A stretch of 7,713 nt of DNA from Alphaproteobacteria bacterium (lineage in GTDB: Bacteria > Pseudomonadota > Alphaproteobacteria > Caulobacterales > Parvularculaceae). The position numbers were made by a program, and so were the translations under genes. Of this stretch, positions 6,265-7,713 are shown one piece after another (within the stretch, counting starts at the first letter, position 1; each line of letters opens with the position of its first letter). Under the pieces are notes generated by a model. The model had not been told where the DNA came from. It did not search any database and saw nothing but the letters and a program-made list of their open reading frames with translations. The stretch covers positions 1-7,713 of the forward strand of contig JAUIEG010000115.1 in assembly GCA_030428745.1 (NCBI GenBank), in the 5' to 3' direction.

Positions 6265-7713
6265 TTATGACTTGCTAACGCCAAACAGGTTGGCGTTCGC
6301 GATCCCGCGCTCGATAAAGCGCTGTTTGTCCTGCTCCGGCGCCCAGCCAAGGGCGGATTTCGCCGCATCGTTGGCGTAAGGCGACAATTGCGCCCGGGAT
6401 TTCCAGTCGCGATAGCTTGGTTTCGTAAGGCCTTGTTTTTTCGCGAGATAACGCTTGAGCCAGTATTTAGCGACATCAACCGCATAATAAGTCCAGAGCG
6501 GCGTCGGCTTGGCGCGCATAGCGACGCCATAGGCGTCTTCAATCGTCTTGAAATAATCACGAGACGAAAGCATTGGCTCACCAATAAGATTGAACGACGC
6601 GCCAACGGCTTCCTCAGCCTCCATCGCGAGCACCAAACCGTCCGCCACATCATCGACGAGAACAAACGGCATCACATTCTCGCCGCCGCCCCATAATTTA
6701 CAGGCGGTGGCGCCGCGCCACATGGCGATGCCCCAATGCTGTAACGGTCCGCCTTCGCCGATGACAATGCCTGGGCGTGCGATCACAAGAGGCAAGCCGC
6801 GTTCGGCTTCAAGCTTCTTCAGCTCTGCTTCGCAAGCGGCCTTTGATCGCGCATAAAGGTTACGGCGCGTAAGGTCATGGTCGAAGGGTGTGTCCTCTGT
6901 GATGACGCGATCCGGCTGAGAAGCGTCATAGGAATCAATCGTGCCTGTATAAATAAGCCGGCGCACGCCTGCGGCGAGACACGCCTCGCCTATTCGCTTC
7001 GTAACGCCCACATCGTTTTGGAGATACCCTTCCCAGCTCGTCTCGGTGGCGCGCGCCAGATGGAAAACGCATTGAACATCTTCCATCGCCTCGCGCAGAT
7101 CATCATTGGAGTTCAGGCTGCCGGTGAACACCGAAATACGCCCGTCCTCACGATCAAGTCCCGCTCCCGATCCGCGGGAAAATACGCGGACGTCGTAGCC
7201 CTTGTCCGCGAGCGCATGACAAAGCGCACGGCCGATAAAACCGGTTCCGCCAATGACAAGCGCGGTTTCGCCTTTCGCCGGCGCAGCGTTACGCGACGGC
7301 GGCGGCGTTTTCGGTAAAAATTTGGGTCGCGCCGCCTCCAGCGTCTCCTCAATCATCGCCGTGGCATTTGCTGCGAGCCCGGCGGAAAGGCGACGCTCCA
7401 CTGGGGCGCCCGTCTTAATAGAGGCGTAGAAACTGTCGATGGCCCGCTGGATCGACAGGCCATAGGGCGCGAGACCATTGAGCGACTTCAACTGCCGGAA
7501 CGCATTGGCGACACCAGCGCCCGCCGCCTGCCCTGCAACCGAAAGCTGGCGCGCCAGAGGCCCGGCCACAATGTCCTGCATGGATGCGCGCTCACGCAGA
7601 TAAGTGTCTTCAGCAAAATTATAGCTCGCAATAGCGCCGAGCCCGCGCAGACGGACGCTGCGATTATCCTCACCCTCAACCAGCGACAGGTTCAGCACCA
7701 CAGAAGCGCCCTT
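6265..7713 (-). CDS. Gfo/Idh/MocA-type oxidoreductase fused to NAD-dependent epimerase/dehydratase, 5' part outside window
   Basis: The frame is open to the right edge, so the N-terminus is missing; 482 residues are visible, numbered from the edge codon. Residues 1-130 look like the C-terminal part of a Gfo/Idh/MocA oxidoreductase (for example GAIASYNFAEDTYLRERAS, then IDSFYASIKTGAPVERR and a final helix). A Pro/Ala-rich linker (about 131-147) leads to an extended short-chain dehydrogenase domain with the nucleotide-binding GGTGFIG (155-161), the YTGTIDSYD strand (255-263), and catalytic Tyr287 and Lys291 in YARSK. Downstream, RPGIVIGEGGPLQHWG and FVLVDDVADG are typical of NAD-dependent epimerases/dehydratases. 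Both modules act on sugars or sugar nucleotides, so a two-step modification for surface polysaccharide is likely, but the substrate is unknown. A GTG at 7699-7701 is in frame but is not the start, because the homologous region continues before it. The next gene downstream is the G8 gene, 253 bases away. Confidence 0.9.
   Translation of the reverse strand, partial: KGASVVLNLSLVEGEDNRSVRLRGLGAIASYNFAEDTYLRERASMQDIVAGPLARQLSVAGQAAGAGVANAFRQLKSLNGLAPYGLSIQRAIDSFYASIKTGAPVERRLSAGLAANATAMIEETLEAARPKFLPKTPPPSRNAAPAKGETALVIGGTGFIGRALCHALADKGYDVRVFSRGSGAGLDREDGRISVFTGSLNSNDDLREAMEDVQCVFHLARATETSWEGYLQNDVGVTKRIGEACLAAGVRRLIYTGTIDSYDASQPDRVITEDTPFDHDLTRRNLYARSKAACEAELKKLEAERGLPLVIARPGIVIGEGGPLQHWGIAMWRGATACKLWGGGENVMPFVLVDDVADGLVLAMEAEEAVGASFNLIGEPMLSSRDYFKTIEDAYGVAMRAKPTPLWTYYAVDVAKYWLKRYLAKKQGLTKPSYRDWKSRAQLSPYANDAAKSALGWAPEQDKQRFIERGIANANLFGVSKS

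Noticed and set aside
7699..7701. GTG as the start of the right-hand gene
   Set aside because: The reading frame continues to the edge with family-like residues, and the Gfo/Idh module would lack its nucleotide-binding half, so this is a 5'-truncated gene rather than a true start.

Overview
The window looks like chromosomal DNA of an alphaproteobacterium, probably near Caulobacterales/Parvularculales. The evidence is an FzlA-type GST-fold cell-division protein directly followed by queG, an arrangement I recall from alphaproteobacteria, plus a moderately high GC content. The genus assignment is inference. Five protein genes fill almost the whole window, two of them cut by its edges. I saw no rRNA, tRNA, CRISPR array, insertion sequence or attachment site.

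Left part (1-1033): the 5' portion of a minus-strand gene for a multi-spanning membrane protein runs off the left edge. It is separated by about 180 bases from a divergent plus-strand pair. Middle left (1034-2835): fzlA (cell constriction) and queG (last step of queuosine synthesis) lie 5 bases apart and are probably cotranscribed.

Middle (2832-6011): a 1059-residue minus-strand protein converges on queG, and the two stop codons share one CTAG. Read from the N-terminus, it has a long basic leader ending in a lipobox-like site with the protein's only cysteine, a Gly/Pro-rich linker, a cadherin-like domain, a Met/His/Asp-rich stretch, a G8 domain, a CEMIP/fibrocystin-L-like beta-helix and a second cadherin-like domain. 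It is most likely a cell-surface or secreted protein acting on or binding polysaccharide. It is the most unusual item here.

Right part (6012-7713): a 253-base spacer with several inverted repeats, including a perfect 17-base palindrome, separates this gene from the 3' part of a second minus-strand gene. That gene encodes a fusion of a Gfo/Idh/MocA-type oxidoreductase with an NAD-dependent epimerase/dehydratase, as expected in sugar-nucleotide or surface-polysaccharide metabolism. The right edge cuts its start. The fusion enzyme, the G8 protein and the left membrane protein could share a theme of envelope glycan building and handling, but only proximity supports this.
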